Shown here: positions 56,601 to 61,428 of the stretch, piece after piece
How positions within the stretch are numbered: position 1 is the stretch's first letter
Layout: each line of letters begins with the position of its first letter
Origin: Hyposmocoma kahamanoa
Lineage: Eukaryota; Arthropoda; Insecta; Lepidoptera; Cosmopterigidae
Assembly (NCBI RefSeq): GCF_003589595.1
Contig: NW_020653409.1
Span: 2,144,944-2,208,943, forward strand
Length of the DNA stretch: 64,000 nucleotides
Reading direction: 5' to 3'
Notes under the pieces: model-generated
The model's input: the letters and a program-made list of their open reading frames with translations, nothing else
What the model was told of the DNA's origin: nothing
Databases searched by the model: none
Made by a program: the position numbers and the translations under genes

Positions 56601-57877
56601 TTGATCGACAAAAAATACGATGTCGAACGTCAAATTTGCTCATTTCGTTTGATCACACGTGATGGTCGTCAAAAAAATAGAGCAAATCTGTAGCTAGCCA
56701 CCTTTCGTGTTATTCAATTATATTTGAAAAAATTAATTGCGTTAGAAAAATATTCAGCTATTTTGCTATAGGATAAGTCTTCACTGTGAACGCGCAGTAG
56801 CATCGTAATTGACTTCCATTTTCATTGTTGTATAACATTCAAATACGCAAATTTTACATTCATTATAAAATTAAGAAATGATTTAACAAGTCGAATAAAA
56901 TTCATCGTTTATGCATAATATGTCATATTGACTTGGTTTGAAGGCAAGAATTACCTATTATTAATTTACCTATTTCTGGTGCCAAGCAGTAATGTGAGCA
57001 TTACTGCGTACCGGTTTTGAAGAGTGCTGGTGAAATTACAGGCACAAATGACTTCTCAACTTATGTCTCAGTGTGACAGATGCATATCTTTGCGATTTAA
57101 AGCTGAGTGGCTCAGACTTGACTTGACTTGTTCGTCTCGTCATTGATGTTATAAAAAAAAAGTTTAATATTTTTGGTGGAATATACTTGAAATCTTAGAA
57201 TAATAACGCACAGAATGATAGTTTAATATCAAACGAACTGTCACAAGTGAGGTAAAAATCAAATTCATGTAGGCTAGTTTTAGTAGTAGGTTAATTTTCG
57301 GTTTTAGTGAATATTTATATAAAAATATAAGTTGAAACGCGTTACTTCCTTGTGAAATGTGATGTTAGTATCTATTTTATGTTTGTCTGACGTATTTTTA
57401 CACTTATTTACCGCAAATTTTCTCGTTTTGAGCTAAAATTCTTGAGCTGGTCGCGGTGCAAGTTGACCCTGAGCACTGACGGCCCGCCCGCTCGTGTAGG
57501 CCCATTGGGAGCGCTTCAATTTGCCTCACTTAGCGTGTGCGGACTAGGTTTCTATGCGTTATTATTCTAAGCTTGAAATATATATTAATAATAATAAACT
57601 TAATAACAATTTTCTTTCACTATTTTTCACGTTATCAATGAATTGGCGAAAAAACCCGTGGGGAGATAATAATGATGATGAAAATAGGGAAAAGTATATT
57701 TTTACTGATTACCACAGGCAATACGAATCCCTCGCAATAGTCGATGTGATCACCGATGAGGTTGACGCGACTGGGCGCGGCTGCAGCGGCAACAGGGCTG
57801 CGACCGAATACCGCGACAAATTTGTCGCGTGCGAAATGCAGCAGCACCGTCTCGCCTTTTGGTACTGCTTCTTTCAT
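29510..57877 (-). CDS. Galactokinase gene, seven exons (3' end missing)
   Basis: Galactokinase phosphorylates D-galactose to galactose 1-phosphate with ATP, the first committed step of the Leloir pathway, in the cytosol. The exons, in coding order, are 57877-57713, 50731-50545, 48880-48754, 40002-39877, 37292-37111, 34721-34606 and 29668-29510. Joined, they give 1062 bases, 354 residues, with no stop, and every junction keeps phase. Motifs are the sugar/ATP motif [12 protein letters not shown], the phosphate loop [12 protein letters not shown], the catalytic Asp in GMPCGIMDQ and the C-terminal MTGGGFGGC. Animal enzymes have about 390 residues, so a last coding exon of 35-40 codons is missing and was not found down to position 1. 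The start ATG directly follows a good acceptor, so an upstream untranslated exon is likely. The enzyme is closest to GALK1-type galactokinases. GALK2-like N-acetylgalactosamine kinases are larger. Confidence 0.93.
29711..29938 (+). mobile_element. MITE D copy 2
   Basis: A 228-bp element with CATTGACTTACAA... inverted termini and an exact 8-bp target duplication, CTTTTCTA, on both sides (29703-29710 and 29939-29946). It lies 42 bp upstream of the exon 7 acceptor of galactokinase, next to where the branch point is expected. Confidence 0.9.
30162..30410 (+). repeat. Repeat B copy, 3'-truncated
   Basis: It runs from TAGCATTAGAGCTCCTTGTG to CACTGCAACTGTTATAC, lacks the last 60 or so bases but ends in ATCATAAAAAAG. 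Confidence 0.7.
30411..30842. other. Unassigned intron sequence
   Basis: No gene or repeat was recognised. Confidence 0.35.
30843..31112 (-). pseudogene. Mariner transposase C-terminal relic
   Basis: A minus-strand frame ending at 30905 reads [31 protein letters not shown] and [11 protein letters not shown], the usual end of a mariner transposase. It is followed by a candidate terminal repeat with GAGGGGAGGTCCAAAAGTCC. The catalytic core and the other end are absent. A TATATA microsatellite (about 31115-31135) marks the truncation point. Confidence 0.8.
31136..32517. other. Unassigned intron sequence
   Basis: No gene or clear repeat is recognised. A 109-residue frame at 31916-32245 contains a hydrophobic stretch ([15 protein letters not shown]) but has no supporting homology, no codon pattern I can defend and no gene context, so it is not called. 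Confidence 0.3.
32518..32712 (+). repeat. Repeat B copy, 3'-truncated
   Basis: It runs from TAGCAGTAGAGCTCCTTGTG to CAGTGGCAGTGCCCCTCAGA, then stops near the start of a repeat A copy. Confidence 0.72.
32726..33168 (+). repeat. Repeat A, copy 5
   Basis: A full copy from CACAGTACAGAGTACT to the degenerate end GAACTCGGTCAAAA. It sits directly after a repeat B copy that is cut short, which suggests insertion into or replacement of its 3' end. Confidence 0.78.
33190..33470 (+). repeat. Repeat R, uninterrupted copy
   Basis: It aligns over its length with the two halves of the rearranged copy at 18084-18560: GTAGTGCCGCG against TTTAGTGCCGCG, TTTTGTATACATG in both, and GGATTTTATAAAGTG against GGATTTTATTAAGTC. 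At the point where the other copy carries MITE D, it reads ATCTGTCT without an insertion. The class is unknown. Confidence 0.65.
33471..34002. other. Degenerate repeat A piece and microsatellite
   Basis: Positions about 33480-33660 are a diverged repeat A internal region (ATATCGGTTAATGGAAAGTG). Positions 33768-33797 are a TTTTA pentanucleotide repeat. No gene. Confidence 0.45.
34003..34573. mobile_element. hAT-type non-autonomous element
   Basis: A 571-bp element with 11-bp perfect inverted ends CAGTGTTGGGC and an exact 8-bp target duplication CATGCAGC (33995-34002 and 34574-34581), both typical of hAT. The interior is TTAATTG/CAATTAA-rich sequence on both sides of a GC-rich minisatellite. 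It carries no transposase. Its right duplication lies 24 bp from the splice donor of galactokinase exon 6. Confidence 0.93.
34126..34307 (+). repeat. 13-bp GC-rich minisatellite
   Basis: Fourteen units of 13 bp with consensus AA(C/G)CGGGG(A/C)CCCC. In the first nine units AAGC and AACC types alternate, giving a 26-bp higher-order period; the last five are all AACC type. Each unit is quasi-palindromic (CCCC, four bases, GGGG), so hairpins or G-quadruplexes can form. Six frames are open across it, but they encode only Pro/Gly-rich repeats, and no gene is inferred. Confidence 0.95.
34606..34721 (-). CDS. Galactokinase exon 6
   Basis: Two bases and 38 codons. The acceptor is TTTGCTCCACAG before AACTGG, the donor GCTCTC/GTAAGT. 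It encodes the RTKHVINE helix that corresponds to the family R(A/T)xHVxxEI block. The right target duplication of the hAT-type MITE ends 24 bp inside the following intron. Confidence 0.92.
34868..35095 (+). repeat. Repeat B, 5'-truncated copy
   Basis: It starts near TTTCTGCCGCAGCAGTGCAT and ends TGATACCATAAAAAGA, with several deletions. Confidence 0.68.
35096..35533. other. Unassigned AT-rich intron sequence
   Basis: TATTATTTAATATTCGAG words at about 35170-35275 are similar to the foldback at 59755-59918. No gene. Confidence 0.4.
35534..35718 (+). repeat. Repeat A, 5'-truncated copy
   Basis: It starts inside the family at TTTATAAAAATGAATCTTCA and ends GAAGTCGGTTAAAAA. Confidence 0.75.
36095..36315 (-). 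repeat. SINE1 copy 4
   Basis: A complete minus-strand copy: a TAATAATAATAA tail, CATAGCCCCGCACTAGGGAA, GTAGGCCATACAAATATTT, then the head, read on the minus strand as GTGGCCGAACGGTTACCATG. It is the best preserved head of the family. Confidence 0.82.
36316..36659. other. Unassigned intron sequence
   Basis: No gene was seen. Confidence 0.35.
36660..37065 (-). pseudogene. RTE-like LINE 3' fragment
   Basis: On the minus strand it contains the C-terminal region of an RTE-type reverse transcriptase: CACTTATTGTGGCCTCG (encoding a GHLLWPR block), VIESEMRR, then a diverged W-rich block with the gene end near CAGTGGACGTCATCTGGCTG, and a CATCATCAT-like tail. It is frameshifted and 5'-truncated, and lies about 45 bp beyond the exon 5 donor of galactokinase. 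Confidence 0.7.
37111..37292 (-). CDS. Galactokinase exon 5
   Basis: One base, 60 codons and one base. The acceptor is TTGTTGTAG before ATCTCTAG, the donor GAAG/GTAGTA. It encodes [28 protein letters not shown] and RRAHCEEA, all typical of the galactokinase central domain. A LINE 3' fragment begins about 45 bp beyond the donor, and the reading frame runs on into it if the intron is not removed. Confidence 0.93.
37335..37405 (+). repeat. tRNA-like SINE head fragment
   Basis: GTGGCCTAACTGTTTGCGC resembles a SINE A-box region and TGGTTTCGATTCACAG a B-box region. No body or tail is recognisable. Confidence 0.4.
37406..38371. other. Unassigned intron sequence
   Basis: No gene or clear repeat was seen. 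Confidence 0.35.
38372..38536. mobile_element. Harbinger-type foldback MITE
   Basis: A 165-bp element with 42-bp inverted repeats (one mismatch), starting GGG(C/T)CGTATTCTAGAACTC, and the 3-bp target duplication TAA on both sides. TTA/TAA duplications and a GGG start are characteristic of PIF/Harbinger. The unpaired middle is about 80 bp. It could fold into a long hairpin if transcribed with the galactokinase intron. Confidence 0.88.
38540..39876. other. Unassigned intron sequence
   Basis: No gene or repeat was recognised between the foldback MITE and exon 4. Confidence 0.35.
39877..40002 (-). CDS. Galactokinase exon 4
   Basis: One base, 41 codons and two bases. The acceptor is TTATTTGCAG before CCCTGTG, the donor TGCAG/GTAAAA. 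It encodes [20 protein letters not shown], with the aspartate of MDQ as the expected catalytic base, then HALLIDCR. Intron 3 is 8.8 kb and holds a mariner relic, a LINE piece, SINE3 and repeat B with its inserted MITE. Confidence 0.93.
40311..40539 (-). mobile_element. MITE D copy 3
   Basis: A 229-bp copy in the opposite orientation to copy 2, with the exact 8-bp target duplication AGTCTGAT (40303-40310 and 40540-40547). Confidence 0.9.
40548..42027. other. Unassigned intron sequence
   Basis: AT-rich, with TTTAATATATT runs at about 41195-41250 and GTGTGTGT at 41610-41670. No gene was seen. Confidence 0.35.
42028..42190 (-). repeat. Repeat A, diverged fragment
   Basis: It keeps TTTTTAAACTACTTCAAAAA, a CGATAACTCC-like region and AGGAAAGGAGGTAC, with many substitutions. 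An old copy. Confidence 0.55.
42752..43277 (-). repeat. Repeat B copy split by a MITE
   Basis: Positions 42752-42861 and 43124-43277 together make one minus-strand repeat B copy. The break falls inside the family word GCTTTAAATCGCAAAGATC, and its CTTTAAATCG portion is present on both sides of the insertion. Confidence 0.82.
42862..43123. mobile_element. MITE inserted in repeat B, 9-10-bp duplication
   Basis: A 262-bp element, ends ATTACCTATCA and GTGATAGGTTACC, so an inverted core of about 10 bp (ACCTATCA). A longer diverged inverted pair lies inside (CCGAAATGACATG and CCGAAATAACATTTGG read from each end). The target CTTTAAATCG is duplicated exactly (42852-42861 and 43124-43133). A 9- or 10-bp duplication is most like MULE/Mutator elements. 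This is an inference from length alone. Confidence 0.75.
43282..43462 (-). repeat. Repeat B, second adjacent copy
   Basis: A minus-strand copy with internal deletions, directly after the previous copy and in the same orientation. Confidence 0.65.
43463..44154. other. Unassigned intron sequence
   Basis: No gene was seen. Confidence 0.35.
44155..44260 (-). repeat. SINE3, tRNA-headed
   Basis: On the minus strand CCTCCGTGGTTGAATGGCTT (A-box region) is followed, 50 bases on, by AGAGTTCGATCCCTGG (B-box) and CCGGGTCAGTGTAGAAAA. The spacing suits a tRNA-derived SINE. A single copy was found in the window. Confidence 0.65.
44261..46640. other. Unassigned intron sequence
   Basis: No gene is supported. 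Positions about 44480-44560 are unusually GC-rich (CGCGGCAGCGGCCGGCGAG) and look like a repeat fragment. Positions about 46600-46650 contain a tRNA-Ala-like piece (AATGGTTAGACCTACCGCC, then TTCGCACCCC) beside the mariner relic. Confidence 0.35.
46660..47697 (+). pseudogene. Degenerate mariner of a second subfamily
   Basis: Transposase frames run from [17 protein letters not shown] (46665) through [34 protein letters not shown] and [12 protein letters not shown] to [16 protein letters not shown] and a C-terminal YFEKQ. There is at least one in-frame stop near 46780. The segment with the second catalytic Asp (HDNAxxH) is deleted between 47288 and 47400, and the third Asp is replaced by Glu (APCEFY). 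A terminal repeat TTCCGGAAACTTATACTGCG remains at the right end, but no left one. It is dead and unrelated in sequence to the mariner at 19.4 kb. Confidence 0.88.
47756..48300 (+). pseudogene. LINE reverse transcriptase C-terminal fragment
   Basis: The frame reads [20 protein letters not shown] then [11 protein letters not shown] and SSYG, matching the region after the RT thumb in CR1/Jockey-like LINEs (YLGVxxDxxLxWxxHI). It is disrupted by frameshifts after 48030. Confidence 0.75.
48301..48753. other. Unassigned intron sequence
   Basis: No gene was seen before exon 3. Confidence 0.35.
48754..48880 (-). CDS. Galactokinase exon 3
   Basis: Two bases, 41 codons and two bases. The acceptor is TTCTAG before GTGAGG, the donor TTCGA/GTAAGT. 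It encodes the ATP phosphate-binding loop [16 protein letters not shown]. The family usually has Gly-Gly or Gly-x-Gly before LSSS; here it is Gly-Ala-Gly. Confidence 0.92.
49020..49170 (-). repeat. SINE2 copy 3
   Basis: A minus-strand piece of the SINE2 head (AGATCCGGCCGGATACGAACC, GACGTCTTCTAGC). It is followed by a 55-base stretch (AACAAACTAGTGGAGTAATT onward) that also follows the plus-strand SINE2 copy at 17186. Confidence 0.55.
49171..50124. other. Unassigned intron sequence
   Basis: No gene was seen. A SINE-like B-box piece (GGAATCGAACCCGAGACC) occurs at about 49736-49755. Confidence 0.35.
50125..50325 (-). repeat. SINE1 copy 5
   Basis: A minus-strand copy with TTATTAT tail, CATAGCCCCGCACTAGGGAA and the head (CACCGTTCGGACACGGAG in plus reading). 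A small internal deletion removes the GGCCTACATTTATTT block. Confidence 0.8.
50545..50731 (-). CDS. Galactokinase exon 2
   Basis: 62 codons plus one base. The acceptor is TATTTCCAG before GCTCTACCC, the donor CCCAA/GTAAGA. It encodes [11 protein letters not shown], which continues the family LP(M/V)AL block, and [12 protein letters not shown], the conserved WxNYxKGV substrate-pocket segment. Intron 1 is 7 kb long and contains MITE C copies 2 and 3, a Tc1 pseudogene and several foldback elements. Confidence 0.92.
50875..51118 (+). repeat. Dispersed repeat, second copy
   Basis: It shares ATACAGTAGAAGTG, AACAGAGTAAAGTTTAAATT and GTGTGAGTTTTGGCGACAGC with 27413-27900. The foldback at 51119 is inserted in it. 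Confidence 0.55.
51119..51700. mobile_element. 582-bp foldback element
   Basis: About 105-bp inverted arms (GGGATCGGAATAGGTAG at the ends, then ACATAGACAGAAAATGGAGA and GACTGCCTTA, with GGGATTCGGGAAATCAC at the inner side) surround about 370 bp of non-coding sequence. GCTTATGGC is duplicated exactly at 51110-51118 and 51701-51709. A 9-bp duplication fits MULE- or Merlin-like insertion. The superfamily is open. Confidence 0.85.
51710..52769. other. Unassigned intron sequence
   Basis: No gene is supported. A 104-residue frame at 52044-52358 has a hydrophobic stretch but no recognisable family. Confidence 0.3.
52770..53146. mobile_element. MITE C copy 2
   Basis: A 377-bp copy in the same orientation as copy 1, more than 95% alike by eye, with the exact 8-bp target duplication CTCTCACA (52762-52769 and 53147-53154). 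Confidence 0.93.
53155..53976. other. Unassigned intron sequence
   Basis: No gene was seen. It should contain the 3' end of the Tc1 element, but I could not identify its terminal repeat. Confidence 0.35.
53977..54984 (-). pseudogene. Tc1-like transposase pseudogene
   Basis: A DD34E transposase in one frame on the minus strand. The open frame begins at 54984 and no ATG is visible early, so the start is uncertain. The order is a paired-like helix-turn-helix ([18 protein letters not shown]), a second helix region, [11 protein letters not shown] with the first Asp, FMDDNTRAH with the second Asp, then [13 protein letters not shown] with the Glu, ending GGHTHY and TAA at 53977-53979. Two in-frame stops, TGA at 54193-54195 and TAG at 54127-54129, remove the catalytic Glu. 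No frameshift was found, so the copy is young or slowly decayed. It lies in intron 1 of galactokinase in the same orientation. Confidence 0.9.
54985..55375. other. Unassigned intron sequence
   Basis: No gene was seen. It presumably includes the 5' end of the Tc1 element. Confidence 0.35.
55376..55435. repeat. Perfect 25-bp palindrome
   Basis: Two perfect arms (GAAGCAACTTGATTGATCGT followed by ACCAC) are separated by the 10-base loop AAAAGTACTA. The strength and lack of mismatches suggest a recent inverted duplication or a small foldback element. No target duplication was seen. Confidence 0.92.
55923..56180. repeat. Large imperfect foldback
   Basis: Arms of about 110 bp pair across a short spacer near 56030-56065: GGAAGAATGG, AAGTGGAGTTACGTCGAAA, TTTATTGCTCCATT and CATCCTCTCCAATTCTTGTA on the left all return inverted on the right. 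Outside, GTAGATCTACACC (about 55840) pairs with 56184-56196, with extra sequence on the left. It is probably a MITE of about 360 bp or more. The ends and duplication are not determined. Confidence 0.8.
56490..56705. repeat. Foldback element
   Basis: Arms of about 45 bp (GTACAGATTTGCTAGATTTTTTGACGATG on the left; CGTCAAAAAAATAGAGCAAATCTGTAGC on the right) surround about 120 bp with repeated GATCxACAAAAAATACGA words. Likely a MITE remnant. Confidence 0.6.
56972..57160 (+). repeat. Repeat B copy with deletions
   Basis: It keeps ACCTATTTCTGGTGCCAAGC, GGTGAAATTACAGGCACAAA and the TGATGTTATAAAAAAAAAG end. Confidence 0.7.
57194..57571. mobile_element. MITE C copy 3
   Basis: A 378-bp copy with the exact 8-bp target duplication CTTGAAAT (57186-57193 and 57572-57579). 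It ends 142 bp inside intron 1, beyond the exon 1 donor of galactokinase. Confidence 0.93.
57713..57877 (-). CDS. Galactokinase exon 1 (coding)
   Basis: Codes residues 1-55, phase 0. ATG at 57877-57875 immediately follows TTGCCTTTTCCACAG, a convincing acceptor, so this is probably the second exon of the transcript. It holds the first GHMP motif, here [14 protein letters not shown] where the family has APGRVNLIGEHTDY, so Gly to Ser, Glu to Asp and Thr to Ile. The donor is GTG/GTAATC. MITE C copy 3 ends 142 bp downstream in the intron. Confidence 0.9.
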
Positions 57878-58152
57878 CTGTGGAAAAGGCAACTCCGGAT
57901 AATTTACAAAAAATAATATAATACGCCCAAAAGTTTGGGTAGTGGGGTAGGCGTGTTACCACCAAGTGCACAGCATATTTGTTACTTGATATCATAGAAA
58001 AAGTCATTTGTGACCGATTTAAATTATGGTATTAAATTAATGGTAGGTAATATTGATTGTAATGAGTATTACGATGTTTTACTATCATGGTAGCATTCAT
58101 TTATTGTTTGTGGAATTACGCCACTAGTTTTTTGTAATCCAAACTAATATTA
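57878..58152. other. Region upstream of the galactokinase start
   Basis: The acceptor-like TTGCCTTTTCCACAG ends at 57878. Upstream of it no TATA box, initiator or untranslated exon could be identified. Confidence 0.35.
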
Positions 58153-58782
58153 GGCTGGTTTCAGAGCAATGCGGATTTATCTGCCGACCGTCCGCGCGGA
58201 GCACCGGAGCGGAGTAACACGGAGTACACAGAGTAGTATGGCGATAGAACATAGTTTCCCAAAGTGGTCCCCACCGCCCAGTGGCGGCTGAAGAGTCCTA
58301 GGTAGCAATTAGGGGCGTTAATGCTGTACAGAGAGTGCTACCGCATTAGAAAAAAAAAACATGAGTTACCTATATAAACTACACTACAAATACTTATATA
58401 ATTTTTCCCTTGTGATTTTTGTGTTAAGTTAATATAAAATACGTGTTTTTAATTATTTGTGAAGTGGTGGGCGTTCATTGAATTGAAATTGAAATTGAAA
58501 TTTTTTTATCGTGCTTAAGTGGGCGGTGAGTCAAACATTTTGGAAAGTTATGCGATAGAACATCACAACATCGTTTTTAAGTGACGTGGATTGTTCCGTA
58601 CGGAACACGCTCTGTGTGAACTCTGCACAAGCCACCCGTGCATTCATTGTAGTCGACTGTCTTCCGTGAATATCCGCACTAAGTTAAATACTCGTTTTAA
58701 AGCCCTGCGGATTCTACGCATGCGGGGATGGCCCGCAGGCGGACAGTCTGTACGGACCGAACGCACAGCTGTGAAACCAGCC
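58153..58782. mobile_element. Harbinger-like element hosting a second element
   Basis: The 630-bp element has inverted ends GGCTGGTTTCA, continuing imperfectly through a GC-rich subterminal region, and a TTA duplication on both sides (58150-58152 and 58783-58785). The TTA target fits PIF/Harbinger. It carries no transposase and is interrupted by a 303-bp element at 58250. A decayed transposase was not seen. Confidence 0.82.
58250..58552. mobile_element. hAT-like MITE nested in the Harbinger-like element
   Basis: A 303-bp element with ends CATAGTTTCCCAAAGTGG and CATAACTTTCCAAAATG (read inward), typical in form for hAT, and an exact 8-bp duplication CGATAGAA (58242-58249 and 58553-58560). CCGCCC/GGGCGG words lie just inside both ends. 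Confidence 0.85.
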
Positions 58783-58785
58783 TTA

Positions 58786-59129
58786 TACATGGGAAAGTAA
58801 CTGTTACGTTTTCACGCCTAAGCCGCTGAATCAATATTTGATGAATTTTGGTATAGAGATAGATGGAGATTGGAGAAGGACATGGCTACTTTTTGTTACA
58901 AAAATAAATCTTAAAGCGGTGAAATAAGGGATGAAAGTTTGTAGAACCAATCATTCTTAAGTAAGTTGCAGAGTAGGCTACTCGAAGTATTTATTTTACG
59001 CAAACGAAGTCACGGGCACCAACTAGTTATTATTAGTATTAATAAAATAAAATAGATGTAATAATAATAACAATAATAAGTTTTATTTATCAGACAGCAA
59101 ACAGTTGATGGTCTTAACCATACGGTTAC
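58786..59129. other. Unassigned sequence
   Basis: No gene was seen. An AATAATAATAA run occurs at 59060-59080. Confidence 0.35.
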
Positions 59130-59171
59130 GTCATTTGTATTAATTACTATACAGTAATTAATACAAATGAC
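59130..59171. repeat. Perfect 19-bp palindrome
   Basis: GTCATTTGTATTAATTACT and its exact inverted copy are separated by ATAC. It abuts a SINE2-related region. Confidence 0.9.
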
Positions 59172-59224
59172 GAACCACAAAGAAAAATTTCTTCGTTCAT
59201 AGGACTTGAATCTGCGTCAGACGA

Positions 59225-59480
59225 AAAACCTTATGAAAAACTTTCATAGATTTCTCACAGATGGCGCTACGACAAAAAATCCATTAAAACCAAAACTTGT
59301 AACGAACGCATAGAAAAATTCGTAAGCTCTGCGTTTGCCTTGGTAGGGCATAGACTTTAGAAGATGGAAAAAAAAACAGAGGAAAGTATCCTTAGCCTAA
59401 GGCATAGACGCCTGTTCGAGTCCTGTCAGCTGCCGAATTAATTTTTCTTTGTGTTCGATATTTGTATCAATAATTTAAAA
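59225..59480 (+). repeat. SINE2 copy 4
   Basis: It shares TTTCATAGATTTCTCACAGA, ATGGCGCTACGAC, GAAAAATTCGTAAG, a decayed tRNA-like head with TTCGAGTCCTGTC, and TTTTTCTTTGTGTTCGATAT with the copies at 15405 and 16955. Confidence 0.65.
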
Positions 59481-59754
59481 GGTAGGTGTGCTGCTGTTAC
59501 CGAAGTTAACCTCGTTGCACTGGTACTCATACAAGGAATGCGGATTCCCGGATTCAAAACCAGACAATTGGTACGACAGTTTAGAAAGTTCATTAATTTT
59601 ACTGTTTACAATTTTGTTGTCTGTTTACAATTGGGTTACTCGCAATTATAATACACGTGAGAAAAATTTAGCCTACGCTGGGAAACTCGTTAAATGAAAG
59701 CAAAAGAATTAATAATCAGAAATAATAATTCTCGAACTAATGTTCTCAAACCAA
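59481..59754. other. Unassigned sequence
   Basis: Nothing was recognised. Confidence 0.35.
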
Positions 59755-59918
59755 ATTTCTATGGCAATTTTTATTATTTAAATATTCGAGTAGATTGTCG
59801 TGTTAATGGTTATTATTAAATAAGATTTCACGATAGAATACTCGAATATTAAATAATATTGCACGATAAAACAATCTAATACTTAAATAATAAAAATTGC
59901 CACAGAAACTAGTCCGAG
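59755..59918. repeat. AT-rich foldback element
   Basis: Arms of about 50 bp (TTTCTATGGCAATTTTTATT on the left, inverted on the right as AATAAAAATTGCCACAGAAA) surround ATTATTAAAT-rich sequence. A related but unpaired stretch is at 35165-35280. Confidence 0.75.
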
Positions 59919-60527
59919 AAAGACCGGAAAAATGAAATTATAAAAAAAACCTTGTGCCTCCATCTTGTCTTTGTCATTTTTTATGAAGTAGTGCGAAAGA
60001 GAGGACCTTATACTAGGTCGCTAACTTGAATAGACAGTTTTATCGAACGGAATAGACTTATATGATGATTGTAGGATTTTATCCAAACGATGATAATTAA
60101 TTCATTAAAATTACCATTATACAAGACATTTTATTTGTCACAAACACAACGGCAACGCAACGATTCCACTGAATCTTAGGTAATTGAAAAACGCATTTTT
60201 TTAGTTTGTAATTACAAAATCATCATAATTTTGGTTTGGTAGTACATTTATATTGACTGGAGTCAATGTTAATATCATATTGTAGGGTTTCTAAATATTG
60301 TATTTAAGTTCAACATGTAACAAGGTATTTCGCGAACGTAGCTATTAAGGATTCATTAATTGAAATTGAAGAAGATATTTCATGAGAAGCAATTACAGCC
60401 TAATTCTTAAAATTGAAAGATAAATTTTTACGAAATATTTTCCTCTTTTGACGTAGATCCTTTTAAGGCTCAGTTTTTATAAAAATAACGTATTGAGCTG
60501 TAGGTCAAATTGTGTATGTATAAACAA
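59919..60527. other. Unassigned sequence
   Basis: No gene or recognisable repeat. Confidence 0.35.
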
Positions 60528-60680
60528 TTGCGTCAGCATTACTGCGTTCCGGTTTTGAAGGGTAAGGGTGTCACTTGGATCATTGCAATGGACTGAGTGG
60601 CATTGCAACTGATATGGACAGGCGTGTCGCTTACCATCAGGCGCACGGCTTATTCGTTCCGTCACTTGATATCAATAAAA
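60528..60680 (+). repeat. Repeat B copy, internally deleted
   Basis: It joins GCGTCAGCATTACTGCGTTC directly to the family 3' part (GACTGAGTGGCATTGCAACT, GTCACTTGATATCAATAAAA). Confidence 0.68.
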
Positions 60681-60982
60681 ACAGCCTTCAATTTAAACTT
60701 AATTTTAATTAAAATTTAATTTCGACGGATCTCGTTGTGCTGCATTTGATATGAACTTGAATAAGAAGAAAGGTCAATATGTAAAACATGTGTAATTATT
60801 AGTTAATACCATAGATATAGAAATGGTTAATACCATAAATTGATAACCCATGTAGGTATATTAAAGACTACGAATAAGATTCCGGAGAATTAAGATCATC
60901 GTTTCGTAAGTTTAAAACTTACAATAAAAGTATTTTAATTAAAAAGCCATTACATAAGTGATAGAAATTCAGAAAATTAAAA
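60681..60982. other. Unassigned AT-rich sequence
   Basis: Nothing was recognised. Confidence 0.35.
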
Positions 60983-61428
60983 AGCCGACCTCAAAAGTAC
61001 GTAGAATTACATATAATTACCAAGTTTTATAGAAAGTGCGCAAACCCGGATTCATTCCCTAGTTCGCCACTATACGGGACTTGACAGAGGAGATAATAAA
61101 AGTCGGTTCTCACTACTCAAAGTATATTGTGAGAGAAAAACGCCTTGAATCGGAGAATAGCAAAATCAACCATTAAAATAATTGCTCTTTATAATAAAAT
61201 TTAGGCGCTATTTATAAAAACGAATCTTCATACGTAAACAGCCACTCTTAGAGATGGATGATTTTCTTCAAAATTAAATGGGATCACTATGGAGGTAACC
61301 TCTTTTCAACAAAAAAAGGAATCATGAAAATCGGTTCACAAATACCGGAGTTATCGCATAACAAACATACATAAAAAAAAGCATACAGTCGAATCGAGAG
61401 CCTCCTCCTTTTTTGAAGTTGGTTAAAA
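60983..61428 (+). repeat. Repeat A, copy 6
   Basis: From AAAAAGCCGACCTCAAAAGT to GAAGTTGGTTAAAAA. The AGTACAGAGTACT palindrome at the left end is replaced, so this copy marks the left boundary of the conserved body. Confidence 0.78.

Noticed and set aside
57554..57916. A 120-residue frame on the plus strand opposite galactokinase exon 1
   Set aside because: It is the shadow of the exon on the other strand. Galactokinase motifs and splice sites are on the minus strand.
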